Shown here: positions 48,912 to 58,008 of the stretch, piece by piece
Position numbering within the stretch: position 1 is the stretch's first letter
Layout: every line of letters starts with the position of its first letter
Assembly: GCA_050480705.1 (NCBI GenBank)
Contig: JBJHAX010000007.1
Span: 16,119-80,118 of the forward strand
Reading direction: 5' to 3'
DNA: 64,000 nucleotides
Source of the DNA: JBJHAX01 sp050480705
GTDB lineage: Bacteria > Actinomycetota > Nitriliruptoria > Nitriliruptorales > Nitriliruptoraceae
The notes under the pieces: model-generated
Databases searched by the model: none
What the model saw: only the letters and a program-made list of their open reading frames with translations
Told to the model about the DNA's origin: nothing
Position numbers and translations under genes: made by a program

Positions 48912-50330
48912 TCAGTCATAGGCGGCCTCCAGCGACCACCGGCCTGCTTCGATGGACAGCAGCAGCCCCTGCCCGTCGTCGGTGACGACCTGGAACCGGG
49001 CGCGGCGTCGCCGGGTGGCCTCCCACCAGCGTTCGTCGGCCGGCCACGGCCCGCCCCAGGCCACGATGTCGCACCAGGATGATCCGTCGAGTCGCAGTCG
49101 GGCCGGTGGGGCACTCACCTCACCGCGGCCGGTGACGACGACCGGATCGCCTGCGCTGTCGACGACTTCGGCGGCGCGCCACAGCAGGGTCGCCGGGGCG
49201 GGCGGCGGCAGCCGTCCCGGCCACGGCGCTTGCGGCGTCCGCTCGGCGGCGGCCGGTGGCGGGCGCCACGGCACACCGACGAACCACCCCGACGGGTCGC
49301 GTCCCCCGGCAGGCTGCGCGCTGAGCACACCGTCGTGGCCGAGCAACCCCTGCAGGCGGGCCAGGACCTGCGCGACACGCCGGTCGTCGTCGGTCGTATC
49401 GCCGCTGGTCACCAGCTGCCGACCGCCGCGGGCGACCTCCAGCGCGGCCAGGCGCAGCATGGTGATGCCGGCGGTCGGGCGCTCGACGTGCGAGGTGCCG
49501 GTCAGCCATCCTTCGACCTGCCAACGCACGCGGTCGACCAGCGCGCTGGCACTGAACCCGTCGACCGCGCTCCACTGGCGCGCCAATCGTTCGCCGTGTT
49601 CGGTTTCGAGTTCGACCTCGACGACACGGCAGGTCAACGCACCACGGGTCAGACGCGCCACCAGCGTGTCGGCGGGCGAGCGAGCCGCGAACGCGACGAC
49701 ATCGACCCGTTCGGCCGGTGGGTCGATCGTGGTGGTGACTGCGACCGGGTCCTCGGGCACGTCGGCCACGACCGGCGTGACGTCCTCGCCACGGGCCACA
49801 TCCTGCGCCCAGCGCCCGTCGGGACCGAAGCGGTCCAGCACGCTGCGACGCGGCAGTGTTGCGAGCCCGCCCAGCGTGTCGATCCCCAGACGTTCGAACA
49901 TCTCGGTCAACTCGCCGACGTCACGAAGAACGAGCAGGCAGGAGACGGCCAGTGGCGCGAGAAACGCGCGGGTCGCACCGGGCACCACCAGAGTCGTTGC
50001 GTCTGTCGTCTGGTCGCTGCCGTGGTGGGCGGCGAGCACCGCCGCAGACACCCCGTCGGCGATCCCGGCGCGACAGGACACCGGTGCAGCCTCGTCCGCT
50101 GCCGCATCGACGGCCCGGCGCAGACGCTCTGCAGCCGCCTGCTCGCCACCCGAGATCCGTGCGGGTCCGCGCGCCTCGATCAGCAGCAGCCCGGGCCGGA
50201 CCACCGCCACCGCGGGGGCGATCGCACGCACCGCATCGACCACCGGCGCGACGTCCTCGAGGTCACGGGCCCCTTCGCCGCCACGAGGCGATGACGGGCG
50301 CCACAGGGCGATCACCCTTGGCGGTATCAC
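48912..50330 (-). CDS. imuB: ImuB, Y-family polymerase homologue
   Basis: 472 aa. Y-family fold but with the catalytic start motif (usually DMDAFF) replaced by RVIALWRPSSPR, as in ImuB proteins, which act as a clamp-binding hub rather than a polymerase. Recognisable parts are LLLIEARGPARISGGEQAAAERL, CRAGIADGVSAAVLAA, ERLGIDTLGGLATLPRRSVLDRFG, the little-finger-like region, and the ImuB-type tail PWPGRLPPPAPATLL. The ATG overlaps the imuA' stop by 4 bp. Confidence 0.93.
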   Translation of the reverse strand: MIPPRVIALWRPSSPRGGEGARDLEDVAPVVDAVRAIAPAVAVVRPGLLLIEARGPARISGGEQAAAERLRRAVDAAADEAAPVSCRAGIADGVSAAVLAAHHGSDQTTDATTLVVPGATRAFLAPLAVSCLLVLRDVGELTEMFERLGIDTLGGLATLPRRSVLDRFGPDGRWAQDVARGEDVTPVVADVPEDPVAVTTTIDPPAERVDVVAFAARSPADTLVARLTRGALTCRVVEVELETEHGERLARQWSAVDGFSASALVDRVRWQVEGWLTGTSHVERPTAGITMLRLAALEVARGGRQLVTSGDTTDDDRRVAQVLARLQGLLGHDGVLSAQPAGGRDPSGWFVGVPWRPPPAAAERTPQAPWPGRLPPPAPATLLWRAAEVVDSAGDPVVVTGRGEVSAPPARLRLDGSSWCDIVAWGGPWPADERWWEATRRRRARFQVVTDDGQGLLLSIEAGRWSLEAAYD

Positions 50331-50980
50331 AGCACACCCGCCAACGGCAGCCTCAGGCGTATCTGCCGGGGACGTCGCGGCGTCGTGGCGTCACGGGCAC
50401 GGATTTCGACCTGGCGGGCACGCAGATAGCCGTCGCCATCGCCGATCCCTTCCCATCGGCTGTGTGTCACCGCCAGTTCCAGGGAGCTCGACGAGAACAC
50501 CGGTGCGCCGAGCGTGTCACGCACGACGAGCAGCACGGTGCCGTGACGGCGGACCCTGGCCTCGAGCCGACGATCAACCGGTGGCGGGACCGGCCCGGGA
50601 GCCCGCAGCGCGACCACGTCGAACACCTCGACCAACGCGGCGACGATCTCCGGCCAGCGCTCTCCCAGACGGGGGATGACGACGAGTCTGTCGAGATCGA
50701 CGCCGGCTTCGGCTGCTGCAGCGAGACCGAGGCCTTCGACCCCGGCCATCACGCACCATGCGCCGTCGTGCGACGGCCGGGCCAGCAGTGCGAGCAACAA
50801 CGACCGTGAGCCCGACACGGTCACCACTGTTCCGCGTCGGAGCCCCCGCCCGGGAAGCAGAGCACGCAGTGGTTCGTCGACGTCGAGCCGGCGGGCGACG
50901 GTGTCGGCTGCGGTGGTCACACCGTGACGCCAGTGCAGCGACGAGGTCTCGGCGTGGTTCGTGGCGGGCGACGGGCACAT
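50327..50980 (-). CDS. imuA': ImuA'-like RecA-fold protein
   Basis: 217 aa from the ATG at 50980. First gene of the mutasome operon. The N-terminus is RRLDVDEPLRALLPGRGLRRGTVVTVSGSRSLLLALLARPS, a RecA-like fold without a full Walker A, as expected for ImuA'. Later parts are GAWCVMAGVEGLGLAAAAEAGVDLDRLVVIP and DGYLRARQVEIRARD. It helps DnaE2/ImuB recruitment to damaged DNA. The start lies 12 nt downstream of a LexA box. An open frame runs up to 51070, but it crosses the box. Confidence 0.9.
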   Translation of the reverse strand: MCPSPATNHAETSSLHWRHGVTTAADTVARRLDVDEPLRALLPGRGLRRGTVVTVSGSRSLLLALLARPSHDGAWCVMAGVEGLGLAAAAEAGVDLDRLVVIPRLGERWPEIVAALVEVFDVVALRAPGPVPPPVDRRLEARVRRHGTVLLVVRDTLGAPVFSSSSLELAVTHSRWEGIGDGDGYLRARQVEIRARDATTPRRPRQIRLRLPLAGVL

Positions 50981-50992
50981 GCCCCGGAGTAT

Positions 50993-51006
50993 CGAACGTA
51001 TGTTCG
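50993..51006. promoter_or_regulatory. LexA (SOS) box of the imuA'-imuB-dnaE2 operon
   Basis: CGAACGTATGTTCG, a perfect CGAAC-N4-GTTCG operator, flanked T/G. On the minus strand a -10-like GATACT ends 7 nt before the imuA' ATG and touches the box. LexA binding would block this promoter. Confidence 0.85.
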
Positions 51007-51068
51007 GATCCGTCAACTCGGTGTCGACCCGGGTGCGCCCTGCCCGCCGTCTCGCCCGGCACATGCGC

Positions 51069-51094
51069 AAGGGGCCCGCGGTCGCGGGCCCCTT
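51069..51094 (-). terminator. Terminator of the small membrane protein gene
   Basis: AAGGGGCCCGC and GCGGGCCCCTT form a perfect 11-bp stem around the tetraloop GGTC, starting 20 nt after the stop at 51115 and insulating the SOS promoter downstream. Confidence 0.8.
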
Positions 51095-51114
51095 CGATCA
51101 GCGTTGGCGTGGTG

Positions 51115-51672
51115 TCAGTGCACTGCGACGGCGCTGCGCCGCAACTTGAACACGACCAGTCCCAGCCCGACCATCACCGCGCCGGCGGCGATCGCGAACG
51201 CGCTGAACGCGTAGGCGAGGATGCCCAGGCCGAGCACCGTGGTCAGCGAGGTCGCGTTGATCCAGCTCAGACGGGCCTGGTTCTCGACCATCACCGGCGC
51301 GCCCGCCTCGTCGACGACCGGCACACCGGCCTCGTCGAGCATCGGGATCATGCGGTCCATCTCGGCGAAGCGCAGCCCCTCGGTGCGGTTGAGCTGGTGC
51401 TGGGTGATGATGTCGGACTGCGCCCACATGGTGACCGGGCCGCGAACCGGCGCACCGGCGATCGCCGCGTCGTCAGGTGTGGTGATGTTCTCGACGGCAG
51501 CCTGCTGGTAGGTGTACACGGCACCGGTGAGACCACCGAGGACGGAGAATCCACCGACGACGATCGCCAGGATCGCCACGACGGTGAACAGACGACTCGA
51601 ACGGAGCTTGAGCTCCACGTCGGGTGCGGCGAGCGCGGTCGGTTCGACGCGCTCAGGGGTGCGGGTGGCCAT
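51115..51672 (-). CDS. Conserved two-TM actinobacterial membrane protein
   Basis: 185 aa from ATG 51672 with GAGAGG upstream. Helix 1 at about 28-52 (LFTVVAILAIVVGGFSVLGG). The extracytoplasmic loop has ENITTPDDAAIAGAPVRGPVTMWAQSDIITQHQLNRTEGLRFAEMDR. Helix 2 is near 150-175 (VLGLGILAYAFSAFAIAAGAVMVG). This loop pattern is typical of a widespread actinobacterial family sometimes misannotated as an aromatic dioxygenase LigA; no enzymatic motif is present. Function unknown. Confidence 0.75.
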   Translation of the reverse strand: MATRTPERVEPTALAAPDVELKLRSSRLFTVVAILAIVVGGFSVLGGLTGAVYTYQQAAVENITTPDDAAIAGAPVRGPVTMWAQSDIITQHQLNRTEGLRFAEMDRMIPMLDEAGVPVVDEAGAPVMVENQARLSWINATSLTTVLGLGILAYAFSAFAIAAGAVMVGLGLVVFKLRRSAVAVH

Positions 51673-51798
51673 CGGGCCTGCCTCTCTCGTGCGGGACCCG
51701 CCGGGGCGGCAGGCTCCTTGACGAGGAGTGTCGACGTCTCCGGCGCCTATCTCACGGGCCGAATGCACCCTGTTGGGCGCCGATGGTCCCGATTCCGG

Positions 51799-51819
51799 CG
51801 GGACCTCGACCGGGTCCCG
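51799..51819 (-). terminator. Candidate terminator after DoxX gene
   Basis: CGGGACC and GGTCCCG form a 7-bp stem with a 7-nt loop, 22 nt after the stop at 51841. An overlapping alternative hairpin (GGTCCC/GGGACC) exists. Confidence 0.45.
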
Positions 51820-51840
51820 ATCATCCGCTTCGCCCGGAGG

Positions 51841-52362
51841 TCAGCGTTCGCCGTCGACACGCTGGCGTGTCACCCAGCGCAGCGCACCGAGCGAGACACC
51901 GAGCACCACGATCGCGCCGCCCGACACCGGACCCGCGAGCCACGTCAGTCCGAGCAGCGCGTCGAGCGAGAAGGCGCCGGGACCGGTGACCGCCAGTGCT
52001 GCCGCGACGGCGATCAGGTACAGGTTGAGCTCCCATCCCTTGTTCGCCGACCAGAACCCGTGGTCGCGTGCGTTGACGAGCGCCGCGGTGGTCATGACCC
52101 CGATCAGGCCGAGGGATGCGAGTGGGGTGAGCAGGCCCACGGCGAGCCCCAGTCCCCCGGCGATCTCGGTGCTGCCCGCCATGGCCGTCGCGACGCGTCC
52201 GTCGCCGAAACCGAGCGAGGCGAACCAGCGTGACGTGCCGGCGAAACCGCCGCCGTTGAACCAGCCGAACAGCTTCTGCATGCCGTGCAGCGACACGCCG
52301 ACCCCGACGATGACACGCAGCGCCAGCAGGCCGATGTCGACCGCGTGGGTGGCGAGATCCAT
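51841..52362 (-). CDS. DoxX-family membrane protein
   Basis: 173 aa from ATG 52362 with AGGAG upstream. Four hydrophobic helices. The DoxX pattern is LRVIVGVGVSLHGMQKLFGWFNGGGFAGTSRWFASLGF, followed by GSTEIAGGLGLAVGLLTPLASLGLIGVMTTAAL and the WSANKGWELNLYLIAVAAALA segment. DoxX relatives are linked to thiol redox stress in mycobacteria; here the function is unproven. Preceded by the HAD gene on the same strand. Confidence 0.9.
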   Translation of the reverse strand: MDLATHAVDIGLLALRVIVGVGVSLHGMQKLFGWFNGGGFAGTSRWFASLGFGDGRVATAMAGSTEIAGGLGLAVGLLTPLASLGLIGVMTTAALVNARDHGFWSANKGWELNLYLIAVAAALAVTGPGAFSLDALLGLTWLAGPVSGGAIVVLGVSLGALRWVTRQRVDGER

Positions 52363-52384
52363 GATGATGCTCCTGCCGTCGCGT

Positions 52385-53044
52385 TCAGGCGCAGCGGTCG
52401 TCTGGATGGTCCAGCGCCCGTAACGTGATCCGTTCGACGACACGGTCGGCGGCTGCCAGCTGCTGCGCTGAAGCGTGCGTGCGCACGATACCCACGGTGA
52501 ATGCGCCGGCAGCGACTGCGGCCGCCACACCCACCGGGGTGTCCTCCACCGCGCTGGCCGCGCAGGCGTCCACCCCCAGGCCGTCGAGGGCGGCCAGGTA
52601 CGGGGCGGGGTCGGGCTTGTGGCGTGTCACGTCGTCGGCGCCGATGATCGTCGACACCAGCCCGGTGACGCCGCCACGTTCGAGGACGCGCTCGACGTGT
52701 GCATGACTCGACGACGATGCGACGGCGAGTGCGACGTCGTCGTCGGCCAGCATGCGGATGGTGTCGACCGCGTCGTCGTAGATCACCAGTTCCTCGTCGA
52801 ACAGCGCGTGGAAACGTGCACGGAGCCGCGCACGGAACGTCGTGACGTCTCCGAGGTCGGCGCGGGCGCTGAAGTACGCCCAGTTCTGCGCGAACGGGTG
52901 CCCGATCACGTTGCGAAAGTCGTCGGGCGCGGGGGTGTAGCCGTGTTCGGCGAGGGTGTCCGTCCAGGCGCGATCCGACAGCGTTTCGGTGTCGGCGATG
53001 GTGCCGTCACAGTCGAACACGACCGCGCGCGGGCGGATCACCAT
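52385..53044 (-). CDS. HAD-superfamily phosphatase (beta-phosphoglucomutase/PGMB-like)
   Basis: 219 aa. Motif I is VVFDCDGTIADTE (nucleophile Asp and general acid Asp), motif II AVASSSSHAHVERVL, motif III HKPDPAPYLAALDGLG, and motif IV EDTPVGVAAAVAAGAFTVGI. The helical cap lies in between. Substrate cannot be deduced. Start ATG 53044 overlaps the end of glnE by 7 bp, so it is coupled to that gene. Confidence 0.9.
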   Translation of the reverse strand: MVIRPRAVVFDCDGTIADTETLSDRAWTDTLAEHGYTPAPDDFRNVIGHPFAQNWAYFSARADLGDVTTFRARLRARFHALFDEELVIYDDAVDTIRMLADDDVALAVASSSSHAHVERVLERGGVTGLVSTIIGADDVTRHKPDPAPYLAALDGLGVDACAASAVEDTPVGVAAAVAAGAFTVGIVRTHASAQQLAAADRVVERITLRALDHPDDRCA

Positions 53045-56000
53045 CCGTCGCTGCGTGACGGTTCGATGCCGTAGAAGACCCGTTCGCAGACCTGGCGGAC
53101 CCGGCGGGCGTGCCGCAGCCGGTCTTCTTCGAGCTGCTGCCAGCCGCCACGCGGATAGTCCAGGCTGCGGGCGAGGACCTCGAGCGCGTCGTGTGAGGCC
53201 GGCACGACGTCGACGTCGCGGTGGCGCAGCAGGTAGAGGCGGTTGCGCAGCCGCGAGAGGAACCGGAAGCCGTCGCGCAGCCACCCGACGTCGCGGTGTT
53301 CGATCAGTTCGGTGTCCTGGATCGCGTCGAGCGCCTCGGCGGTCGAGGTCGTACGCAGCGGCGACTGGTGCGCACCGTGGGTCTGCTGGAGCAGTTGGAC
53401 GGTCCATTCGACGTCGGACAGCCCGCCCGGCCCGAGCTTGAGGTGGCGCTGCGGTTCGATGCGGCGCGGGATGCGTTCCTTCTCGAGCCGGGCTTTCATA
53501 CGGCGCATCGCCGTGACCGCTTCCGCGTCGCCGTCGGGGTAGGCGAACTGCCCGGCGGCCGAGGCGAAGCGGGAACCGAGCGTTTCGTCGCCGGCGACGA
53601 GCCGTGCCTTGAGCAACGCCTGGTGCTCCCACGGATCTGCCCAGCGCTGCCAGTAGGCCTCGTAGGAACCGAGCGAGCGTGACAGCGGCCCGTTGCGCCC
53701 TTCGGGGCGAAGGTCGGCGTCGACCTCGAACGCTGTGCCCTCAGCGGTGATCTCCGACAGTGAGCGCATGACACTGCCGGCGATGTCGAGTGCGAGACGG
53801 TTGCCGTCGCTTTCGTCGACACCGTCGTCGACGTCGTGCACGAACATCACGTCGAGATCGGACGGGTAGTGCAGTTCGCGTCCTCCGAGCTTGCCCATCC
53901 CGATCACGGCGATGCGCACCCCGAGTTCGTCCTCGGCCACACCCCGCTGGGCGGCTCGTTCGGCCAGCTCGGCCTGCAGTGCGGCGACGAGGCAGGCTTC
54001 CGCCAGCGCGGTGAGTTCCTCACCGATCTGTCCGACACTGGCGTCGCCGGCGAGGTCACGCAGCACGACACGCAGCAGCTCGAGGCGTTTGAGTCGCCTG
54101 AGCGCCGCGGTGGTGTCCTGCCAGCTGAGGCGCCCGAGCGCCATGCGCACCAGCTCGTCGCGCTGGCGGGGCTGGTCGCGCAACGACTCGTCGCGCAGCC
54201 ACTCGATGCCCTTGGGTTGACCGACCAGCAGCTCTCCGGCGACCTGGCTCGTGCCGAGCACGCGTCCGAGCAGCTCGGCGGACACCGGATGGTCGCGCAG
54301 GTAGCCGAGCAGCTCACCCGAGTCGCCCTGCGCCTCGATGAGATCGCGCAACGACGCAAGGCCCGTATCGGGGTCGGGTGTGTCGACCAGGACCTGAAGG
54401 ATCGCGGGCAGCACGGCACGCACGGTGCGTGCACTGCGGGACAGGCCTGCGGTGAGCTGGCGCACATTGGCCAGTGCGCGCGCGCCGTCACGGAAGCCGA
54501 GCGCTTCGAGACGCTCCCGTGCCGCGTCGTCACCCATCGCCGAGACCTGGCGCGGCAGGCTCACCTCGGAGGCGACCGCTGGCACTGCTGCGTAGGTTTC
54601 GAGCAGTGGGCGGTAGAACAGTTTGGCGTGCAGCTCGCGGACCTCGGCCTGGGTGCGTGACAGGTCGCGCAGCAGCACGTCACGCGCGGTCCGTTCGGCA
54701 TCGGCGCGATACCCCATCGCGCGTGCGAGCCACTCCTGGCGCTCGGGATCTTCGGGGACGGTGTGGGTGCGCCGTTCGTTCGCGAGCTGCAGGCGGTGCT
54801 CGACCATGCGCAGCAGCCGATAAGCGTCAGCGAACGGGCGTGCGTCGTCCTCGTCGACGTAGCCGTTGGCCACCAGCGCGTCGAGGGCAGGCAGCGTCCC
54901 GGTCAGTCGCAGGGAGTGGTCGCCGCGACCGTGGACGAGCTGCAGCAGCTGCACGGCGAATTCGATGTCGCGGATGCCGCCGGGCCCGAGCTTGATCTGC
55001 CGCTCGCCGTGCCGGACGACCTCCGGTTTGGCTTCGATCCGCGACTTCATCTCGCGGATCTCGGCGACGACGTCGGGGTCGAGACGATCGGGCCACACGT
55101 ACTTCTCGGCGCGGTCGAGCAGTTGCTGTCCGAGGCCGCGGTCGCCGGCGACGGGGCGTGCCTTGAGCAGCGCCTGGAACTCCCAGGTCTTGGCCCATCG
55201 TTCCCAGTAGGCGACGAACGAGTCGACCCTGCGTGACAGCGGACCGGAGCGTCCCTCGGGACGCAGGGTGGGGTCGACCTCGTAGGTGCGTCCCATCGTC
55301 GTCGATGCGTTGAGCAGTTCCAGCAGCAGGGTGAGGGTGCGCCGGGCTTCATCGGCCGCCTGCGCTTCGTCGGCGCCGCCGGTCGGTTCGTGGACGAACA
55401 CGACGTCGACGTCGGAGACGTAGTTGAGTTCGCTGCCGCCGAGCTTTCCCATCCCGATCACGCCGATGCGCGCGGCCGGATCGCCGCCGTCGACGACGTG
55501 GGCATGCACGGCCTCGAGCGTGCCGGTCAGCACGCCTTCGGCGAGTTCGGCGAGTTCGGCGCCGACCTGTTCGACCGGCGCCGCCCCCGTCAGGTCGCGT
55601 GCGGCGATGTCCGCGGTGGCCGCACGGCGGATCGCGGCGATCCCTGCGGCCTGGGCGGCGCGGTCCTCGCTGTTGCGCACCGCTGCCGCCACGGCGGGCG
55701 CGATCGCGCCGGCACGGACCTCGTCGAGGGTGCGCAGCGCCTCGACTGCGTCGAGGTGCCGGGCGAGCAGGTCGCCCAGTGGCCGCGACGCCCCGGAGAC
55801 GGCGACGATGCGCTCGAGCCATGCCGGGTCGTCGGCGACCTCGGTGAACAACTCGCCGTGGTCACGTGCGATGGCGACGACGCAGTCGAGCGCGTCATGT
55901 GGCGCTGCCGCATCGGACAGCAGGGCGAGCAGGTCGTGGCGGATCTCACCGTCATCGTCGACCAGGCCGACCTCGGCGAGTTCGGCCAGCGAACGTTGCG

Positions 56001-56055
56001 CATCGAGGCCGCTCGCGGCCAGCCGTGCACGGACCGAGACACGTCGGGCGGGCAT
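53038..56055 (-). CDS. glnE: Bifunctional glutamine synthetase adenylyltransferase / adenylyl-removing enzyme
   Basis: 1005 aa. Two nucleotidyltransferase halves: the N-terminal adenylyl-removing domain has GMGKLGGSELNYVSDVDVVFVHE, and the C-terminal adenylylating domain has GMGKLGGRELHYPSDLDVMFVHD. Each is followed by a helical region (DPTLRPEGRSGPLSR / DADLRPEGRNGPLSR). It adds or removes AMP on GlnA Tyr406 according to nitrogen status. The order glnE then second glnA is the conserved actinobacterial arrangement. The gap to the second glnA is 12 bp. Confidence 0.97.
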   Translation of the reverse strand: MPARRVSVRARLAASGLDAQRSLAELAEVGLVDDDGEIRHDLLALLSDAAAPHDALDCVVAIARDHGELFTEVADDPAWLERIVAVSGASRPLGDLLARHLDAVEALRTLDEVRAGAIAPAVAAAVRNSEDRAAQAAGIAAIRRAATADIAARDLTGAAPVEQVGAELAELAEGVLTGTLEAVHAHVVDGGDPAARIGVIGMGKLGGSELNYVSDVDVVFVHEPTGGADEAQAADEARRTLTLLLELLNASTTMGRTYEVDPTLRPEGRSGPLSRRVDSFVAYWERWAKTWEFQALLKARPVAGDRGLGQQLLDRAEKYVWPDRLDPDVVAEIREMKSRIEAKPEVVRHGERQIKLGPGGIRDIEFAVQLLQLVHGRGDHSLRLTGTLPALDALVANGYVDEDDARPFADAYRLLRMVEHRLQLANERRTHTVPEDPERQEWLARAMGYRADAERTARDVLLRDLSRTQAEVRELHAKLFYRPLLETYAAVPAVASEVSLPRQVSAMGDDAARERLEALGFRDGARALANVRQLTAGLSRSARTVRAVLPAILQVLVDTPDPDTGLASLRDLIEAQGDSGELLGYLRDHPVSAELLGRVLGTSQVAGELLVGQPKGIEWLRDESLRDQPRQRDELVRMALGRLSWQDTTAALRRLKRLELLRVVLRDLAGDASVGQIGEELTALAEACLVAALQAELAERAAQRGVAEDELGVRIAVIGMGKLGGRELHYPSDLDVMFVHDVDDGVDESDGNRLALDIAGSVMRSLSEITAEGTAFEVDADLRPEGRNGPLSRSLGSYEAYWQRWADPWEHQALLKARLVAGDETLGSRFASAAGQFAYPDGDAEAVTAMRRMKARLEKERIPRRIEPQRHLKLGPGGLSDVEWTVQLLQQTHGAHQSPLRTTSTAEALDAIQDTELIEHRDVGWLRDGFRFLSRLRNRLYLLRHRDVDVVPASHDALEVLARSLDYPRGGWQQLEEDRLRHARRVRQVCERVFYGIEPSRSDGW

Positions 56056-56067
56056 GGGTCCCGTTCT

Positions 56068-57414
56068 CTACAGCAGCGGCAGGTAGCGCTCGAGTTCGAA
56101 GGTGGTCACGTGCGCGGAGTACTCGTCCCACTCGCGTCGCTTGTTGGCGAGGAAGTGCGCGAACAGGTGCTCGCCGAGCGTCTCGGCGATCAGTTCGGAG
56201 GACTCCATGAGCGCGAGTGCCTCGCCCAGGCTCGACGGCAGCCGCTCGATGCCGGTTGCGGCGCGCTCCGCCGGGGTGAGCTCGAAGGTGTTGTCCTCGG
56301 ACTCTTCAGGCAACTCGTAGCCCTCCTCGATGCCCTTGAGGCCGGCGGACAACAGCACGGCGAACGCCAGATACGGGTTGCAGGCCGGGTCGGGCGCGCG
56401 GTACTCGATGCGTGTCGAGGCGCCCTTGCGCGGCTTGTACATCGGCAGCCGGATGAGGGCGCTGCGGTTGGAGCGTCCCCAGGTGACGAACACCGGTGCT
56501 TCACCCGACGGCAGCGGGCCGTGCAGCCGCGCGGTCAGCCGCTTGTAGGAATTCACCCACTGGTTGGTGATCGCGGTCAGCTCTCGTGCGTGGCGCAGCA
56601 CACCTGCGGTGAACGCCCGGGCGGTCGGTGACAGCCGGTAGGGGTCGGAAGCCTCGTGGAAGGCGTTGGTGTCCCCCTCGAACAGCGACAGGTGCAGATG
56701 CATCGCGCTGCCCCACTGGCCTTCGATGGGCTTAGGCATGAACGTCGCGTACACGCCGCGCTGCAGCGCGGTCTCCTTGACGACGAGCCGGAACGTCATG
56801 ATGTTGTCGGCCATCGTGAGCGCGTCGGCGTAGCGCAGGTCGATCTCGTGCTGCGAAGGCGCGACCTCGTGATGGGAGTACTCGACCGAGATTCCCATCT
56901 GTTCGAGGGTGTTGATGGCCTGCCGGCGGAAGTCCTGCTGGACGTCGAGCGGCGTCATGTCGAAGTAAGAGCCGCTGTCCAGTGGTGTGGTGCTCTCGGC
57001 GTTCTCGAACAGGAAGAACTCCATCTCGGGATGCACGTAGAAGGTGAAGCCCTTCTCCGCGGCTCTCTCGAGCGTCCGCTTGAGCACGTAGCGCGGGTCG
57101 GCCGCGAAGGGCTGGCCGTCAGGGGTGAGAATGTCGCAGAACATGCGGGCGACACCCTGTGCCTCGGGGCGCCACGGCAACACCTGGAACGTCGACGCGT
57201 CGGGCACGGCGAGCATGTCGGCTTCCTGCACCCGTGCGAAGCCGTCGATCGACGAGCCGTCGAAGCCGATGCCTTCGGTGAACGCGTTCTCGAGCTCGGC
57301 TGCGGTGATCGCCACGCTCTTGAGGAAGCCGAGCACGTCGGTGAACCACAGGCGGATGAACCGGACGTCGCGTTCCTCGACGGTGCGAAGGACGTACTCC
57401 TGCTGCTTGTCCAT
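56068..57414 (-). CDS. glnA2: Second type-I glutamine synthetase, lacking the adenylylation tyrosine
   Basis: 448 aa from ATG 57414; the frame extends upstream but without homology. GS motifs are GIGFDGSSIDGF, YVHPEMEFFLFEN, YSHHEVAPSQHEID, KPIEGQWGSAMHLHLSLF, NRSALIRLP and NPYLAFAVLLSAG. At the adenylylation position it reads DNTFELTPAE with Phe377 instead of Tyr, so it should not be regulated by GlnE. In mycobacteria and streptomycetes the equivalent gene GlnA2 shares this feature. The 273-bp upstream gap (57415-57687) contains no recognisable operator. Confidence 0.95.
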   Translation of the reverse strand: MDKQQEYVLRTVEERDVRFIRLWFTDVLGFLKSVAITAAELENAFTEGIGFDGSSIDGFARVQEADMLAVPDASTFQVLPWRPEAQGVARMFCDILTPDGQPFAADPRYVLKRTLERAAEKGFTFYVHPEMEFFLFENAESTTPLDSGSYFDMTPLDVQQDFRRQAINTLEQMGISVEYSHHEVAPSQHEIDLRYADALTMADNIMTFRLVVKETALQRGVYATFMPKPIEGQWGSAMHLHLSLFEGDTNAFHEASDPYRLSPTARAFTAGVLRHARELTAITNQWVNSYKRLTARLHGPLPSGEAPVFVTWGRSNRSALIRLPMYKPRKGASTRIEYRAPDPACNPYLAFAVLLSAGLKGIEEGYELPEESEDNTFELTPAERAATGIERLPSSLGEALALMESSELIAETLGEHLFAHFLANKRREWDEYSAHVTTFELERYLPLL

Positions 57415-57687
57415 GCGGTGCGTCTTCCCGGGTCGCCTGGCGTCGCGGTGCCACGACCGGTCGTGGATGCCTCGTGACCCTGCCCGCAGGGTAGTGGCGT
57501 CCACCCACCGCGGAGCCGACGCGGCCATGCACACGACCCATCGACGCGACCCATCCGTGCATTCCTACAGCAGGCGTTCGACGCGTGAGGTCCCCGGGGG
57601 CGTCGGCAGCGGGCCGCCGGCCGCATCATGCGGCACGCTGGTGTGCCGGACAGGTCGATCTCCACGGCACGGACCCCGGAGCGCCAC

Positions 57688-57963
57688 GTGACCACGGCAC
57701 GACACCTGACCGTGGACGGCACCGTGCAGGGCGTGTTCTTCCGTGTCGAGACGCAGCGCGTCGCCGTCGATGCAGGTGCCACCGGCTGGGTCGCCAACCG
57801 GGCTGACGGCACCGTCGAAGCGTGGCTCGAAGGCACCGGGCAGGCGGTGGCGGCCGTCGAAGCGTGGATCCGTGCCGGCGGACCACCACGCGCCACGGTC
57901 ACCGCCGTGGACGCCGCCGATGTGCCTCCCGCCGGCCATCCACGTTTCGAGGTGCGTGATTGA
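57688..57963 (+). CDS. acyP: Acylphosphatase
   Basis: 91 aa, family length. GTG start with GGAG 5 nt upstream. The conserved phosphate loop is VDGTVQGVFFRVETQRVA (catalytic Arg in FFR) and the catalytic Asn region ATGWVANRADGTVEAWLEG. It hydrolyses acylphosphates. No operon partner. Confidence 0.93.
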   Translation: MTTARHLTVDGTVQGVFFRVETQRVAVDAGATGWVANRADGTVEAWLEGTGQAVAAVEAWIRAGGPPRATVTAVDAADVPPAGHPRFEVRD

Positions 57964-57983
57964 CTTCGACTGCATCGCGCCGA

Positions 57984-58001
57984 CGCGCCCGCACGGGCGC
58001 G
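57984..58001. terminator. Bidirectional terminator between acylphosphatase and the PanE-like gene
   Basis: CGCGCCC and GGGCGCG form a 7-bp stem with a GCAC loop, in the 45-bp gap between convergent genes. Confidence 0.5.
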
Positions 58002-58008
58002 ACCGGTC

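Noticed and set aside
48952..50679. 575-aa open frame on the plus strand opposite imuB
   Set aside because: Ser/Thr/Arg-rich shadow frame generated by GC-rich codon bias; the minus strand encodes ImuB with its conserved motifs.
57480..57500. CCCTGCCCGCAGGG hairpin upstream of the second glnA
   Set aside because: Only a 5-bp stem and no GlnR-like repeats around it; not supported as a regulator.
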